Assembly (NCBI RefSeq): GCF_003384935.1
Contig: NZ_QTTQ01000010.1
Coordinates: 744,001-808,000, forward strand
DNA: 64,000 nt
Direction: 5' to 3'
Source of the DNA: Lutibacter oceani
Lineage (GTDB): Bacteria; Bacteroidota; Bacteroidia; Flavobacteriales; Flavobacteriaceae
The notes below the pieces were generated by a model. That model was not told the origin of the DNA. It ran no database searches and saw only the letters and a program-made list of their open reading frames with translations. Positions within the stretch are counted from its first letter, which is position 1. Each line of letters starts with the position of its first letter. Below, in pieces: positions 45,378 through 54,752 of the stretch. The translations under genes and the position numbers were made by a program.

Positions 45378-45758
45378 ATGAAAAAAATTATTAACACAAA
45401 CAATGCCCCAGCTCCAATTGGTCCTTATAATCAGGCTGTTTTAGTTGGAAACAATTTATTTACTTCTGGGCAAATTGCTATAAACCCAACAACTGGAGCA
45501 TTAGTGCTGGATACTATTGAAAATGAAACAAAACAAGTAATGGAAAATATGAAAGCAGTTTTAGCTGAAGCTGAAATGACTTTTGAAAACGTTGTAAAAT
45601 CAACTATTTTTATTACAAATATGAATGACTTCACTAAAATAAATGCCGTATATGGCAGCTATTTTAATAGTGAAACTGCTCCAGCACGAGAAACTGTAGA
45701 AGTTGCCAACTTACCAAAATTTGTACATGTAGAAATTTCTATGATTGCTATAAAATAA
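45378..45758 (+). CDS. ridA: RidA family reactive-intermediate deaminase
   Basis: The 126-residue trimeric deaminase hydrolyses reactive enamine/imine products of PLP enzymes. It shows NAPAPIGPYNQAV at the N-terminus, SGQIAINPTTG, and the C-terminal motif ETAPARETVEVANLP with the substrate-binding Arg105. Length is standard. It follows lptD by 11 bases and ends 3 bases from the convergent mgsA gene. Confidence 0.93.
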   Translation: MKKIINTNNAPAPIGPYNQAVLVGNNLFTSGQIAINPTTGALVLDTIENETKQVMENMKAVLAEAEMTFENVVKSTIFITNMNDFTKINAVYGSYFNSETAPARETVEVANLPKFVHVEISMIAIK

Positions 45759-45761
45759 TAC

Positions 45762-46124
45762 CTAAATAGATTTTATTAAAAGTTCTGCAGTAGCAGGGTT
45801 TGTAGCTAATGGAACATCATGAACATCACACAAACGCATTAACATTGCAATATCTGGTTCATGAGGATGCATCCCTAGTGGATCTCTAAAAAAGAAAACC
45901 ATATCCGTTTTCCCTTCTGCTACACGTGCAGCAATTTGGGCGTCACCTCCATAGGGTCCTGAAAGGAATTTTTCAACTTTAAACCCAGCCTTTTCGGCAT
46001 TTTTACCAGTTGTTCCGGTAGAAATTAAAGTAATTTTTTTTGATATTAACAGTGCTTTAAAGTCCATTAAAAACTGAACCATTTCTGTTTTTTTGCCATC
46101 GTGAGCAATAATTGCTATTTCCAT
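45762..46124 (-). CDS. mgsA: Methylglyoxal synthase
   Basis: The 120-residue enzyme converts dihydroxyacetone phosphate to methylglyoxal and phosphate. The phosphate loop is STGTTGKNAEKAG, the catalytic aspartates lie in SGPYGGDAQIAAR and FRDPLGMHPHEPDI. It is slightly shorter than E. coli MgsA (152). The gene lies just behind gapA and pfkA on the same strand, tying the bypass to lower glycolysis. It seems to have its own promoter at 46149-46156. Confidence 0.93.
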   Translation of the reverse strand: MEIAIIAHDGKKTEMVQFLMDFKALLISKKITLISTGTTGKNAEKAGFKVEKFLSGPYGGDAQIAARVAEGKTDMVFFFRDPLGMHPHEPDIAMLMRLCDVHDVPLATNPATAELLIKSI

Positions 46125-46148
46125 AATTCCTATTTTTTTAAACTTCTA

Positions 46149-46156
46149 CAAATATA
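46149..46156 (-). promoter_or_regulatory. Candidate -7 element of mgsA
   Basis: TATATTTG on the minus strand matches the TAnnTTTG consensus and lies 24 bases before the mgsA ATG. Confidence 0.5.
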
Positions 46157-46171
46157 AATTATCTAGTTTAT

Positions 46172-47164
46172 TTAAAGTGATGCAGAATATTCTATTAAAT
46201 CTACTATTTTAGTCGCATAACCAAACTCATTATCATACCAAGCAATAATTTTAAAGAAATGATTGTTTAATTCCATTCCTGCATTGGCATCAAAAACTGA
46301 GGTTCTTGGTTCAGAAACAAAATCTTGCGAAACTACCTCATCTTCAGTATATCCTAAAATTCCTTTAAGTTCATTTTCTGAAGCATATTTCATCACTTTT
46401 TTTATATCACTATAACAGGTTGTATTTTTTAAATGTACCGTAAAATCTACTAAAGATACATCCACTATTGGCACTCTCACTGCCATTGCCAAAACTTTCC
46501 CTTTCATTTCAGGTATTATTTTGGATATTGCTTCTGAAGCACTTGTTGAAGTAGGTATCATATTATTTAATGCTGCTCTACCTCTACGCCAGTTTTTGGC
46601 ATAACCATCTACAGTATTTTGACTAGAAGTTGTAGAATGTACCGTTGTAACCAACCCTTCAATTATTCCGAAGTTGTCATTTAAAACTTTTACTATTGGA
46701 GCTAAACAATTTGTGGTACAAGATGCATTTGAAAATATTATATCGTCTTTTTTTAATTGCTTGTTATTAACACCCATTATAAACATTGGTGCATCTTTTG
46801 AAGGTGCAGAGATTACTACTTTTTTAGCACCGCCTTTCAAGTGCAAAGCAGCTTCGTTTTTAGTTGTATAATATCCGGTAGATTCAATTACAAAATCTAC
46901 ATCTAAAACTCCCCAATTTATGTTTTCCGGATTTTTTTCTGAAGTAATTCTAATTGGTTTACCATTTATTATTAAAACATCTTTTTCAACTTTAACAGTT
47001 CCTTTAAATCTTCCGTGAACTGAGTCAAATTTTAATAAATATGCTAACTGATTTATGTCCAATAAATCATTTATTGCAACAACTTCAATATTTATTCTAT
47101 TTAAAATCGACCTTAGGGCAATCCTTCCAATTCTCCCAAATCCATTTATTCCAACTTTTATCAT
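46172..47164 (-). CDS. gapA: Glyceraldehyde-3-phosphate dehydrogenase, type I
   Basis: The 330-residue glycolytic enzyme has NGFGRIGR at residues 7-14, the NAD-specifying Asp33 (INDL), nucleophile Cys149 in SNASCTTNCLAP and His176 in TTVHSTTSSQ. The C-terminal WYDNEFGYATK is intact. It lies 37 bases downstream of pfkA on the same strand, probably in one operon. Asp33 points to an NAD-dependent catabolic enzyme. Confidence 0.95.
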   Translation of the reverse strand: MIKVGINGFGRIGRIALRSILNRINIEVVAINDLLDINQLAYLLKFDSVHGRFKGTVKVEKDVLIINGKPIRITSEKNPENINWGVLDVDFVIESTGYYTTKNEAALHLKGGAKKVVISAPSKDAPMFIMGVNNKQLKKDDIIFSNASCTTNCLAPIVKVLNDNFGIIEGLVTTVHSTTSSQNTVDGYAKNWRRGRAALNNMIPTSTSASEAISKIIPEMKGKVLAMAVRVPIVDVSLVDFTVHLKNTTCYSDIKKVMKYASENELKGILGYTEDEVVSQDFVSEPRTSVFDANAGMELNNHFFKIIAWYDNEFGYATKIVDLIEYSASL

Positions 47165-47201
47165 TTACAATTTTTCTTATAGAAAATATAATTTCTAACA
47201 A

Positions 47202-48188
47202 TTAAATAGACATAATATCACTTACTCTTAACAACTCCTTGTTAATATGATGTTTCCCTTTAACGGCATGGTCCAATTCTGTTGTTTCAACTTTATTATT
47301 TAACAAGCCAACCATTAAATTTGTTTGGCCATCTAACAATAACTCAACAGCTTTTACACCTAATCGTGTTGCCAAAACACGATCAAAACAACTTGGTGAA
47401 CCACCTCGCTGCATATGTCCTAGTACCGAAACTCTAACTTCGTATTGTGGTAAGTTTTCTTCTACATAATCGGCTAATTCAAACACATTTTTACCAATTT
47501 TATCTCCCTCCGAAACTACTACAATACTAGATGATTTTCCTGATCGTTTACTTCTTTTTAATGCTTCTAACAATCTTTCCAACCCTAAATCTTCTTCAGG
47601 TATTAAAATTTCTTCAGCTCCTGCACCAACTCCTGCATTTAAAGCAATAAAACCGGCATCTCTACCCATTACTTCAACAAAAAACAACCTGTTATGAGAA
47701 CTTGCCGTATCTCTAATTTTATCAATAACATCAACCACGGTATTTAAAGCGGTATCATATCCAATTGTAAAATTTGTTCCATAAATATCATTATCAATTG
47801 TACCAGGAATACCAATACAAGGAAAATGGTATTCTTCATTAAAAATCATTCCACCGGTAAAAGTACCATCTCCACCTATTAAAACAAGTGCATCAATTTC
47901 AGCTTTTTTAATTTCTTTATATGCCTTTGCTCTACCTTCTTTTGTTCTAAATTCAGAAGATCTTGCTGATTTTAAAATAGTTCCTCCCCTGTTAATAATA
48001 TTACTTACATGCCTTGGTGACAGTATTTTAAAATCGCCTTCAATTAAACCTTGGTAACCTCTGTAAGCACCTACACATTCAATATTATAATAAGCACAAG
48101 CTCTAACAACTGCTCTAATAGCAGCGTTCATTCCAGGGGCATCTCCTCCAGAAGTTATCACCCCAATTTTTTCAATTTTTTTTCCCAT
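47202..48188 (-). CDS. pfkA: 6-phosphofructokinase, ATP-dependent
   Basis: The 328-residue enzyme phosphorylates fructose 6-phosphate. ATP and substrate motifs are VITSGGDAPGMNAAIRA, IGGDGTFTGG (Gly after GGD indicates ATP rather than pyrophosphate), GIPGTIDNDIYGTNFTIGYD and VEVMGRDAGFIAL. Length is as in E. coli PfkA. It starts a pfkA-gapA pair on the minus strand and follows the sugar kinase gene by 37 bases. Confidence 0.95.
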   Translation of the reverse strand: MGKKIEKIGVITSGGDAPGMNAAIRAVVRACAYYNIECVGAYRGYQGLIEGDFKILSPRHVSNIINRGGTILKSARSSEFRTKEGRAKAYKEIKKAEIDALVLIGGDGTFTGGMIFNEEYHFPCIGIPGTIDNDIYGTNFTIGYDTALNTVVDVIDKIRDTASSHNRLFFVEVMGRDAGFIALNAGVGAGAEEILIPEEDLGLERLLEALKRSKRSGKSSSIVVVSEGDKIGKNVFELADYVEENLPQYEVRVSVLGHMQRGGSPSCFDRVLATRLGVKAVELLLDGQTNLMVGLLNNKVETTELDHAVKGKHHINKELLRVSDIMSI

Positions 48189-48225
48189 AATGAAAAGCTA
48201 ATTTATAATTATATTTCAATTGAAT

Positions 48226-49338
48226 TTATTTTTGTTTTAGTTTTTTGAATTCCATAAAAGTTATTTCATTCATTTTATTAAAATTTTCACTTATTTCATC
48301 AACTAATTTAAACTGATTTTTTGCTCTATCTAAATTATGAAATTTATATGCAGTTTTATAATAGACATCATTATTTAAAAAATCGGTTAGCATACGTAAT
48401 CCCATAATAAATGTAATTGTTTTTGCTGCCAGTGCTAAGTTTTGCACATCTAAAAGTGTTAATTCTTTGTGCGTTTTTTCTAAAAACCCTTTTGTAAAAT
48501 CCTTAAAAAATTTGATATTAAATAAAACTTTATTTAAATCGGTTTCATCTTCATTTGAAGTATTACAAATGGTTCTTACGGCATCCCCAAAATCGTAATG
48601 TATAATCCCCGGCATAACCGTATCTGTATCAATTACACATAATCCTTTATTCGCTTCACTAAATAAGGCATTTGATATTTTTGTATCGTTATGTGTTATT
48701 CTCAATGGAATTTTCCCTGTGGCTATTAAATTTTGAAGTATATGCATTTCATTTTTTAATGTATATACTTTTTTAATTTCTATACTAGCCAGTTCTATAC
48801 GATTTTTAGAGGCATTTTTCAATGCTTCGTAAAATTGTTTATAACGAAAAGACATTTTATGAAAATCAGGAATAATTTCAACTATTTCATTTACATTTAA
48901 ACCATTTGTTAAATTTAAAAACTCGCCAAATAATTTTCCGCCTTCGAAAGCAATTTCTTTTGATTCAACTTTTTCAAAAGTTTTACTGTTTTTTATATAA
49001 ATAGATAAATTCCAAAAATCTCCATCTTTATCCTCATAATATGGTAAATTATTTAGTGTTTTTATAAAACTTAAAACGTGTTGTGACTTATGATTACTTG
49101 TTAAATTAATTTGCGTCTTAATATATTCGCTAACCTTAACTTTGTTTAAAATAACCTGTTTGGCATTTTTAAAAACATAGCTGTTTAAACGTTGAAGCAC
49201 AAAATCATGCGCTCCTTTTGTTTTAATTAAAAAGGTATCGTTAATATGTCCAGAAGATAATTCTGAAAAAGAATCTAACTTAGACAAATGATTGAAATGA
49301 TTAAATACGGTAATTATATTTTCCGTACTTAAGACCAT
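48226..49338 (-). CDS. Phosphotransferase of the aminoglycoside/choline kinase fold, probable sugar 1-kinase
   Basis: The 370-residue kinase-fold protein has the substrate/ATP segment LSSGHINDTFLIKT, the catalytic loop THNDTKISNALF and the metal motif DTDTVMPGIIHYDFGDAVR. That pattern resembles N-acetylhexosamine 1-kinase (NahK) more than aminoglycoside kinases. Its start overlaps the end of the following nucleotidyltransferase gene by 10 bases, so the two are translated together; a kinase plus a uridylyltransferase would salvage hexosamine or hexose to a UDP-sugar. That pathway is inference. Confidence 0.82.
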   Translation of the reverse strand: MVLSTENIITVFNHFNHLSKLDSFSELSSGHINDTFLIKTKGAHDFVLQRLNSYVFKNAKQVILNKVKVSEYIKTQINLTSNHKSQHVLSFIKTLNNLPYYEDKDGDFWNLSIYIKNSKTFEKVESKEIAFEGGKLFGEFLNLTNGLNVNEIVEIIPDFHKMSFRYKQFYEALKNASKNRIELASIEIKKVYTLKNEMHILQNLIATGKIPLRITHNDTKISNALFSEANKGLCVIDTDTVMPGIIHYDFGDAVRTICNTSNEDETDLNKVLFNIKFFKDFTKGFLEKTHKELTLLDVQNLALAAKTITFIMGLRMLTDFLNNDVYYKTAYKFHNLDRAKNQFKLVDEISENFNKMNEITFMEFKKLKQK

Positions 49339-50234
49339 AAATGTGTTGGATAAACTCCCGATTTCTTTAATTTTTGAATTTCAGAAGTAACAAATTCTTT
49401 ATCTTCTTTATAAGTAACTCCAAACCATCTCGCATTGGATTTTAATACTTTCATAGTTGCAGTTTTATTTATAATACAAGTATTTACAACCGATGGAATA
49501 AAAAACTCAGCTTTTGCTTCTTTATAATTATGTTTTAAAAAATCTTCAAACATAGATTCAGAAACTTCAAAATATTTAGGTGTAAAACCAAAAAAGTTCA
49601 TTGCGACAACTGTATCTTCAGAAATTGGCTTTAATTGCTCATTTTCATCTTTATACATTAATTGTCCATCAATTTTTTCAATGTGTGTACGTTCAGTAAC
49701 TTGTGTTAAAAAATTATTGCTATCTACCATACATTCACCTCTTGAAACAAAGCCATATTCTGAAATTGTATTTTTTAATACATAGCCCATCATATTAAAA
49801 TTTGTAGAATTTTCATCAGTATTTCTTAATGCCTCAGCCACACCTTCAAACGCCTCTCTTCCGTAAAAATCGTCTGCATTAATTACTGCAAAATTACCTT
49901 CTACAGCATCTTTTGCCATTAATAAAGCGTGTCCAGTTCCCCAAGGCTTTTGACGATTATTATCTTTATATTTTTCTGGAATTTTATCCAATTCTTGAAA
50001 TACATACTCGACTTCAATTTTACCTTCAAGTTTTGGATTAAAAAATGCTTTAAAATCGTCTTCAATATTTTTTCTAATAATAAAAACTACTTTTCCAAAA
50101 CCCGCCTGAATTGCGTCGTAAATTGAGAAATCTAAAATAGTATCTCCTTGTTCTGAAAATGTATCTAATTGTTTTAACCCACCATACCTACTTCCTACTC
50201 CTGCTGCTAAAACTACTAATGTTGGTTTGTTCAT
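49329..50234 (-). CDS. Sugar nucleotidyltransferase
   Basis: The 301-residue NTP-transferase-fold protein has VLAAGVGSRYGGLKQLD at residues 8-24, the metal motif NADDFYG and PWGTGHALLMAKDAV, typical of hexose-1-phosphate nucleotidyltransferases. It is upstream of, and overlaps, the NahK-like kinase gene. Activity is probably formation of UDP- or another NDP-sugar from the kinase product. It lies 10 bases after tamB on the same strand. Confidence 0.86.
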   Translation of the reverse strand: MNKPTLVVLAAGVGSRYGGLKQLDTFSEQGDTILDFSIYDAIQAGFGKVVFIIRKNIEDDFKAFFNPKLEGKIEVEYVFQELDKIPEKYKDNNRQKPWGTGHALLMAKDAVEGNFAVINADDFYGREAFEGVAEALRNTDENSTNFNMMGYVLKNTISEYGFVSRGECMVDSNNFLTQVTERTHIEKIDGQLMYKDENEQLKPISEDTVVAMNFFGFTPKYFEVSESMFEDFLKHNYKEAKAEFFIPSVVNTCIINKTATMKVLKSNARWFGVTYKEDKEFVTSEIQKLKKSGVYPTHLWS

Positions 50235-50244
50235 GCTTTTTATT

Positions 50245-53200
50245 TTAATTTTTAAAATTAATTAAATCTTTAGTTTTATTTAACTTTTCAATTGCTTTTT
50301 TTGAATTTAAAGTATCACTTACTTTTTGTTTTTTTAAACCTAGTTTTTCTAATAATTCTTTACCATTATCAAAATCAATTTGATAATTCATACCTACTCC
50401 TTGTGTATAACCTTCTTCCTCCTCAGTATATTGAATTTCATTTTGACGGTTAAATATTGATGATCTTAAGGTTCCTTCTTCATTCATTAAAAAATCTATT
50501 GTTACTTCGCCAATTATACTTGTTTGCTCTTTTGAACCTATTGGAACACTGGCTTTTCCGTTTATTAAAATTCTTTCATTTATCTGATAATCAAAGTCCA
50601 AACCTAATTGATCATTAATATTTAAATTATCTATTCTATTTCTTTCACCAAAAGTATATACAGGTTTTAATTTAAATTTATTATTTCCTTTATTAACTAT
50701 ATTATCAAATGCATTTGAAAGCAAATCGGAAGTTGTTCCATAAACCAATCCACTACTATTTACACTTAAATCACTTTCGTTATAAAAACTTCCAGTTGCA
50801 AGTAATGCCATGAAATGTATTGTTTTGCTATTTGTGTCGTTATTATTTAATTTAAAAGCAAGCTCGGATGCAACAGTTGAACTTGAATTTGGAATTTCAA
50901 TATCAAATTCGCGCTGAGAGTTGAATAATTCACCTGAAAAACGTGTTATTAAGTCAATCGGAATTTTTCTGTTTGTTGTAATGTTTTCTAATAAAGATTT
51001 TGGGTTTGCCGATACTCTATAAACTGCTTCAATATTTATATCTGCCGTAAAAGGATCGCCACTCCAGGATATACTTCCTCCTTTTTTTACATTAAATGGT
51101 TTGTTTATAATACCTCCGTATTTAAAATTGTAAATACCATTATCTACAATAAAATCTCCGTACATATCAAATTTATCTTTTGTGTCCAACTCTAGCTGTA
51201 AATTTCCGGCACCACTTCCTTTTAAGTAACTTCCTGTAGCCTTGTCCAACACCATTTCTACAATAGCTTCTTTGGTAACTTCTATATTAAAGTTTAGTGA
51301 AAGTCCTTTCAATTTTTCAGAAATTAATTCTTTTCTAGACTTTACACTTTCTTCATTTTTCTCGTTTCCAACAAACCTAATTAATTGATTTGTTTCCACG
51401 GTTTTAACATCACTTATTGGAATTACAAAATGCGTTCCTTTATTAGTTTTACCGTTTACATCAATTACCAGTTTATCAGTTGGTCCTTTTATAGTTGCAT
51501 TTCCTGCCAAGTAACCAGTTCCATAATATAAAGAAGTTTCTTCTTCCTCTGTATTTAGTACTAACAAGTTTTGTGTAATTAAACTTAAATCCAATTTCCA
51601 ATTATCAAAATATTTATGAGAAATAGTTCCAGTTAAATTTCCTTTTGTTGCTTTTAAACTATCGTTTATTAATACATCTTCCAAATTAAAAGTTTGATTG
51701 TTTAAAGTAATAACACTAGTACCTACAAAATCGTAATCTACATTTAAATACGGAAAATAGAGCCCAGCTCCATCCAGGTACAATTCACCTGTCATAGTTG
51801 GATTATTTAAAAGTCCCGTTAAATTAACATTTCCATAAGCAAATCCTCTAATATTATTAAATACATCTTCGCCTAACGGACTAAAAGCATCTAATTTAAA
51901 TTCTTCAAAATCTACTATTATGTCTAAAGTTGGCTTTACGGGTGTAAAATCTAAATCACCTTTTGCTGAAAAGTTAATATTTCCATCTCTTTTTAAAGAG
52001 ATATCAACTCCGTAATTTTTAACTGAATTTTTTCCTTCAATAGCCAATTTTAAATCTCCCTGATGTGAATTATTAACATTAAAATTTGAAACCATTAAAT
52101 TTGCAGTTGGTTTTACCTGGTTATTCAGTTGATTGTAATTTAAAGTCCCATTTATAATTCCTTTCAATTTCAAGCTATCAATATCGGGAGTAATGCTTGA
52201 AAGTTTAACATTATTAAATTTAAAATTTAAATCTTTTGAAATGGTATCTTTTAATGTGCCATAAAATTCTATTTGTTCTTTTTTTGAAGCAATTAAAAAC
52301 TGCTCTACATTATAAATTTTGGTTTTACTATCAAATACCACTTTGTTTTTTAAGTTGTCCTCTGGATTAATAATCCATTTATTATTTTTAAAGGTGAAAT
52401 TAGATTTTTGCAATCCAAAAACAGATTTATTTTCACTATTAAAAGTATGATAAAATGATAAATCAAATTTTTCAGTTTTATCAATTCCGCCATCAAATTC
52501 TGTTCTAAAATATAGGGTATCGCTTAAAGTTATATTTACCAAATGTAATTTTGAAATAGTGTAATATTTCGAATTTATTTCATCAATTGTTAATTGGGTA
52601 TTAAATAGTGGATTTTTATTATCAACCTGTAAATTTAACTCGTTTATTGTATTTGTAAATGCTTCAATTTTTGGTGATTTAACATTCAGTTTAAACAAAT
52701 TATCATCTGAACTAATATCACCTCTAATTGTAGTGGTTGGTGATAATATAACCTCAGGATAAAAAACCTCTACAATTTTATTATGAATATTAAATCTAAA
52801 ATCTAAATTTTGATTTGGGGTTACATTAAATGGTTTATAATTTGAATAAATACTACCAATAGAATTTTGTGCTAATTTCCCCAACTCATTAAATTTAAAC
52901 TTCCCAATTATTCGACCGGTTAATATTTCTGGAGAATTTATTGTTATTGTTCTTATACTATCTTTAAAAGAAGAAGTAATATTAAAATCTTTGAAAAAGT
53001 AATTTCCTTTTTGATTTACATATAAAGAGTTTTTAAAATCTACTGTACCTACTAAATCATCAAAAGAATTTCCTTTAACATTAATATCAATATTTCCTTT
53101 AATTTTTGAAATACTATCTCTTTTAAAAAGATTTATGGTATTTAAATCGCAATAATCAACAGTTGTTTTAAAATCGAATGAATAAATATCTTTAGATAAA

Positions 53201-54609
53201 TCTGCTAAACCGTTAAAATTAAGTTTAATATTATCATCATTTACTTCCATTTCCCCATCAAAATGTTTGTTTTTAAACACACCATTTAAACTAATACCTT
53301 TATAAGTATAATTTTTGTATTGATGTTTAGATACCTTGCCTTTAACTGAAGTATTTAAGTTTTCTAATGTAAAACCTTTCCCTTTAATATCAGCTTCCAT
53401 AGATAATTTACCAACCAAACTATCTTTCATTACTTCACCCAATTTAAAATCAACTAACTCAATATGTCCTGTATAAGAGGCATTGTCTATATCACTAATA
53501 TCAGTTAAAATTAAATCGGAAATTGAAGTTCCTAAATCGGTGTTTAACGTAAGTTTAGCATCAATTAAATTTTGAGTAATGTAAGTATTGCCACTTAAAG
53601 TAAACCTGCCTAACATTTCAAATGTAGAAGGTAATGTTTTCCCTAAAACTTCAGGTAATACCACTTTTAAATGGCTATAATCTGAAGTTAAATTTTTAAA
53701 ATTACCATTCATAGAAAATCCGTTTTCTTGATTAAAAACGTTTTTAAAGTTCAAATCTCCATTAATAATAGCATTTTTATCAGTTATTAAACTTAAATCA
53801 TTTGCTACAAAATCATTCAGTTTTCCAGATATTACAGTAGAGAAATGCAACACATCGTTAGTACCAAACTCTTGATAAAAATTTTTCAAATCTAAAAGTG
53901 ATACATCAGCCTGTTTTACATTGGCATTAAAGGAAACCAAGTTGTTAAAGTCAGAAAAATCTTCTCTATCATAAGTAAATTTAATATCAGCTAAAATTTT
54001 TGATGATTTTGTTTTAAGCGCTGTATTTTCAAAATTCATAAATGATTTAGTGTATGTAAAATCACTTGATAAACTCTCAACCTTTAAATCGTGATTTTCA
54101 ACAAAACTGAATCCTCTAATTTTTACAGAAACATTTGGACCAGCTACTTTAAAATTAGTACCATTTCCATAAATTTTATTAAAAAATAATGGATTTTCAT
54201 TTTCACTATTTTCATCAGAAATTAATACATAACCATTTTCTAGTTTCAACTTATCTGCAGTCATTAAAAAACTAGATGGTTTGTCACTTACTGTTCCATC
54301 ATCAAATTTATCTACAAAAACCGTTAAAGCATCGTCTTTTTCGTTTTCATAGGTTTTAATATTTAAAATGAAATCTTGCAATAATATTTGACCAAATTCT
54401 AATTTATTCTTTAAAATTTTTCTATAACTAAGTATTGAAGTTGATAAATTTTCAGCATAAATTAACGTATCTAAATGATGGTCTCTAATAAAAACTTCTT
54501 TAAGTTTTACGTCTCCAAGGTAAGCTAAATCAACTTTTCCAACATTAATATCAACATTATAGGAGTTCCGTAAATAGCTGGTTGCAGCTTTTCCCAGTTT
54601 AGTTTGCAC
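50245..54609 (-). CDS. tamB: Translocation/assembly module TamB-like protein (DUF490; start codon uncertain)
   Basis: This 1454-residue protein (from the GTG at 54609) is an AsmA/TamB-type periplasmic bridge: long beta-helical repeats through residue 1050 and a C-terminal DUF490 domain (KTNKGTHFVIPISDV onward), thought to carry lipids between membranes. From GTG it lacks the inner-membrane anchor. The frame continues upstream for 36 codons and encodes KRFKKIVVKILLALLLLLVV, an ideal anchor, but contains no ATG, GTG or TTG; ATC at 54699 or ATA at 54681 are the likely starts. Confidence 0.87.
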   Translation of the reverse strand: MQTKLGKAATSYLRNSYNVDINVGKVDLAYLGDVKLKEVFIRDHHLDTLIYAENLSTSILSYRKILKNKLEFGQILLQDFILNIKTYENEKDDALTVFVDKFDDGTVSDKPSSFLMTADKLKLENGYVLISDENSENENPLFFNKIYGNGTNFKVAGPNVSVKIRGFSFVENHDLKVESLSSDFTYTKSFMNFENTALKTKSSKILADIKFTYDREDFSDFNNLVSFNANVKQADVSLLDLKNFYQEFGTNDVLHFSTVISGKLNDFVANDLSLITDKNAIINGDLNFKNVFNQENGFSMNGNFKNLTSDYSHLKVVLPEVLGKTLPSTFEMLGRFTLSGNTYITQNLIDAKLTLNTDLGTSISDLILTDISDIDNASYTGHIELVDFKLGEVMKDSLVGKLSMEADIKGKGFTLENLNTSVKGKVSKHQYKNYTYKGISLNGVFKNKHFDGEMEVNDDNIKLNFNGLADLSKDIYSFDFKTTVDYCDLNTINLFKRDSISKIKGNIDINVKGNSFDDLVGTVDFKNSLYVNQKGNYFFKDFNITSSFKDSIRTITINSPEILTGRIIGKFKFNELGKLAQNSIGSIYSNYKPFNVTPNQNLDFRFNIHNKIVEVFYPEVILSPTTTIRGDISSDDNLFKLNVKSPKIEAFTNTINELNLQVDNKNPLFNTQLTIDEINSKYYTISKLHLVNITLSDTLYFRTEFDGGIDKTEKFDLSFYHTFNSENKSVFGLQKSNFTFKNNKWIINPEDNLKNKVVFDSKTKIYNVEQFLIASKKEQIEFYGTLKDTISKDLNFKFNNVKLSSITPDIDSLKLKGIINGTLNYNQLNNQVKPTANLMVSNFNVNNSHQGDLKLAIEGKNSVKNYGVDISLKRDGNINFSAKGDLDFTPVKPTLDIIVDFEEFKLDAFSPLGEDVFNNIRGFAYGNVNLTGLLNNPTMTGELYLDGAGLYFPYLNVDYDFVGTSVITLNNQTFNLEDVLINDSLKATKGNLTGTISHKYFDNWKLDLSLITQNLLVLNTEEEETSLYYGTGYLAGNATIKGPTDKLVIDVNGKTNKGTHFVIPISDVKTVETNQLIRFVGNEKNEESVKSRKELISEKLKGLSLNFNIEVTKEAIVEMVLDKATGSYLKGSGAGNLQLELDTKDKFDMYGDFIVDNGIYNFKYGGIINKPFNVKKGGSISWSGDPFTADINIEAVYRVSANPKSLLENITTNRKIPIDLITRFSGELFNSQREFDIEIPNSSSTVASELAFKLNNNDTNSKTIHFMALLATGSFYNESDLSVNSSGLVYGTTSDLLSNAFDNIVNKGNNKFKLKPVYTFGERNRIDNLNINDQLGLDFDYQINERILINGKASVPIGSKEQTSIIGEVTIDFLMNEEGTLRSSIFNRQNEIQYTEEEEGYTQGVGMNYQIDFDNGKELLEKLGLKKQKVSDTLNSKKAIEKLNKTKDLINFKN

Positions 54610-54705
54610 CGCAGGAATAGCAAATAAAATACTTGTTACTACTAAAAGAAGTAGTAAGGCAAGTAAAATTTTGACAACTATTTTTTTAAATCGTTTGATA
54701 AGCGC

Positions 54706-54713
54706 TAAATTTG
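54706..54713 (+). promoter_or_regulatory. -7 promoter element of tsaD
   Basis: TAAATTTG followed by C is a perfect TAnnTTTG element, 40 bases before the tsaD ATG, inside the region that encodes the upstream extension of TamB on the other strand. The -33 region is only a T-run. Confidence 0.5.
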
Positions 54714-54752
54714 CATTTTAACGGCAATTTTCGTGCCTTTATTTGTTATTAA

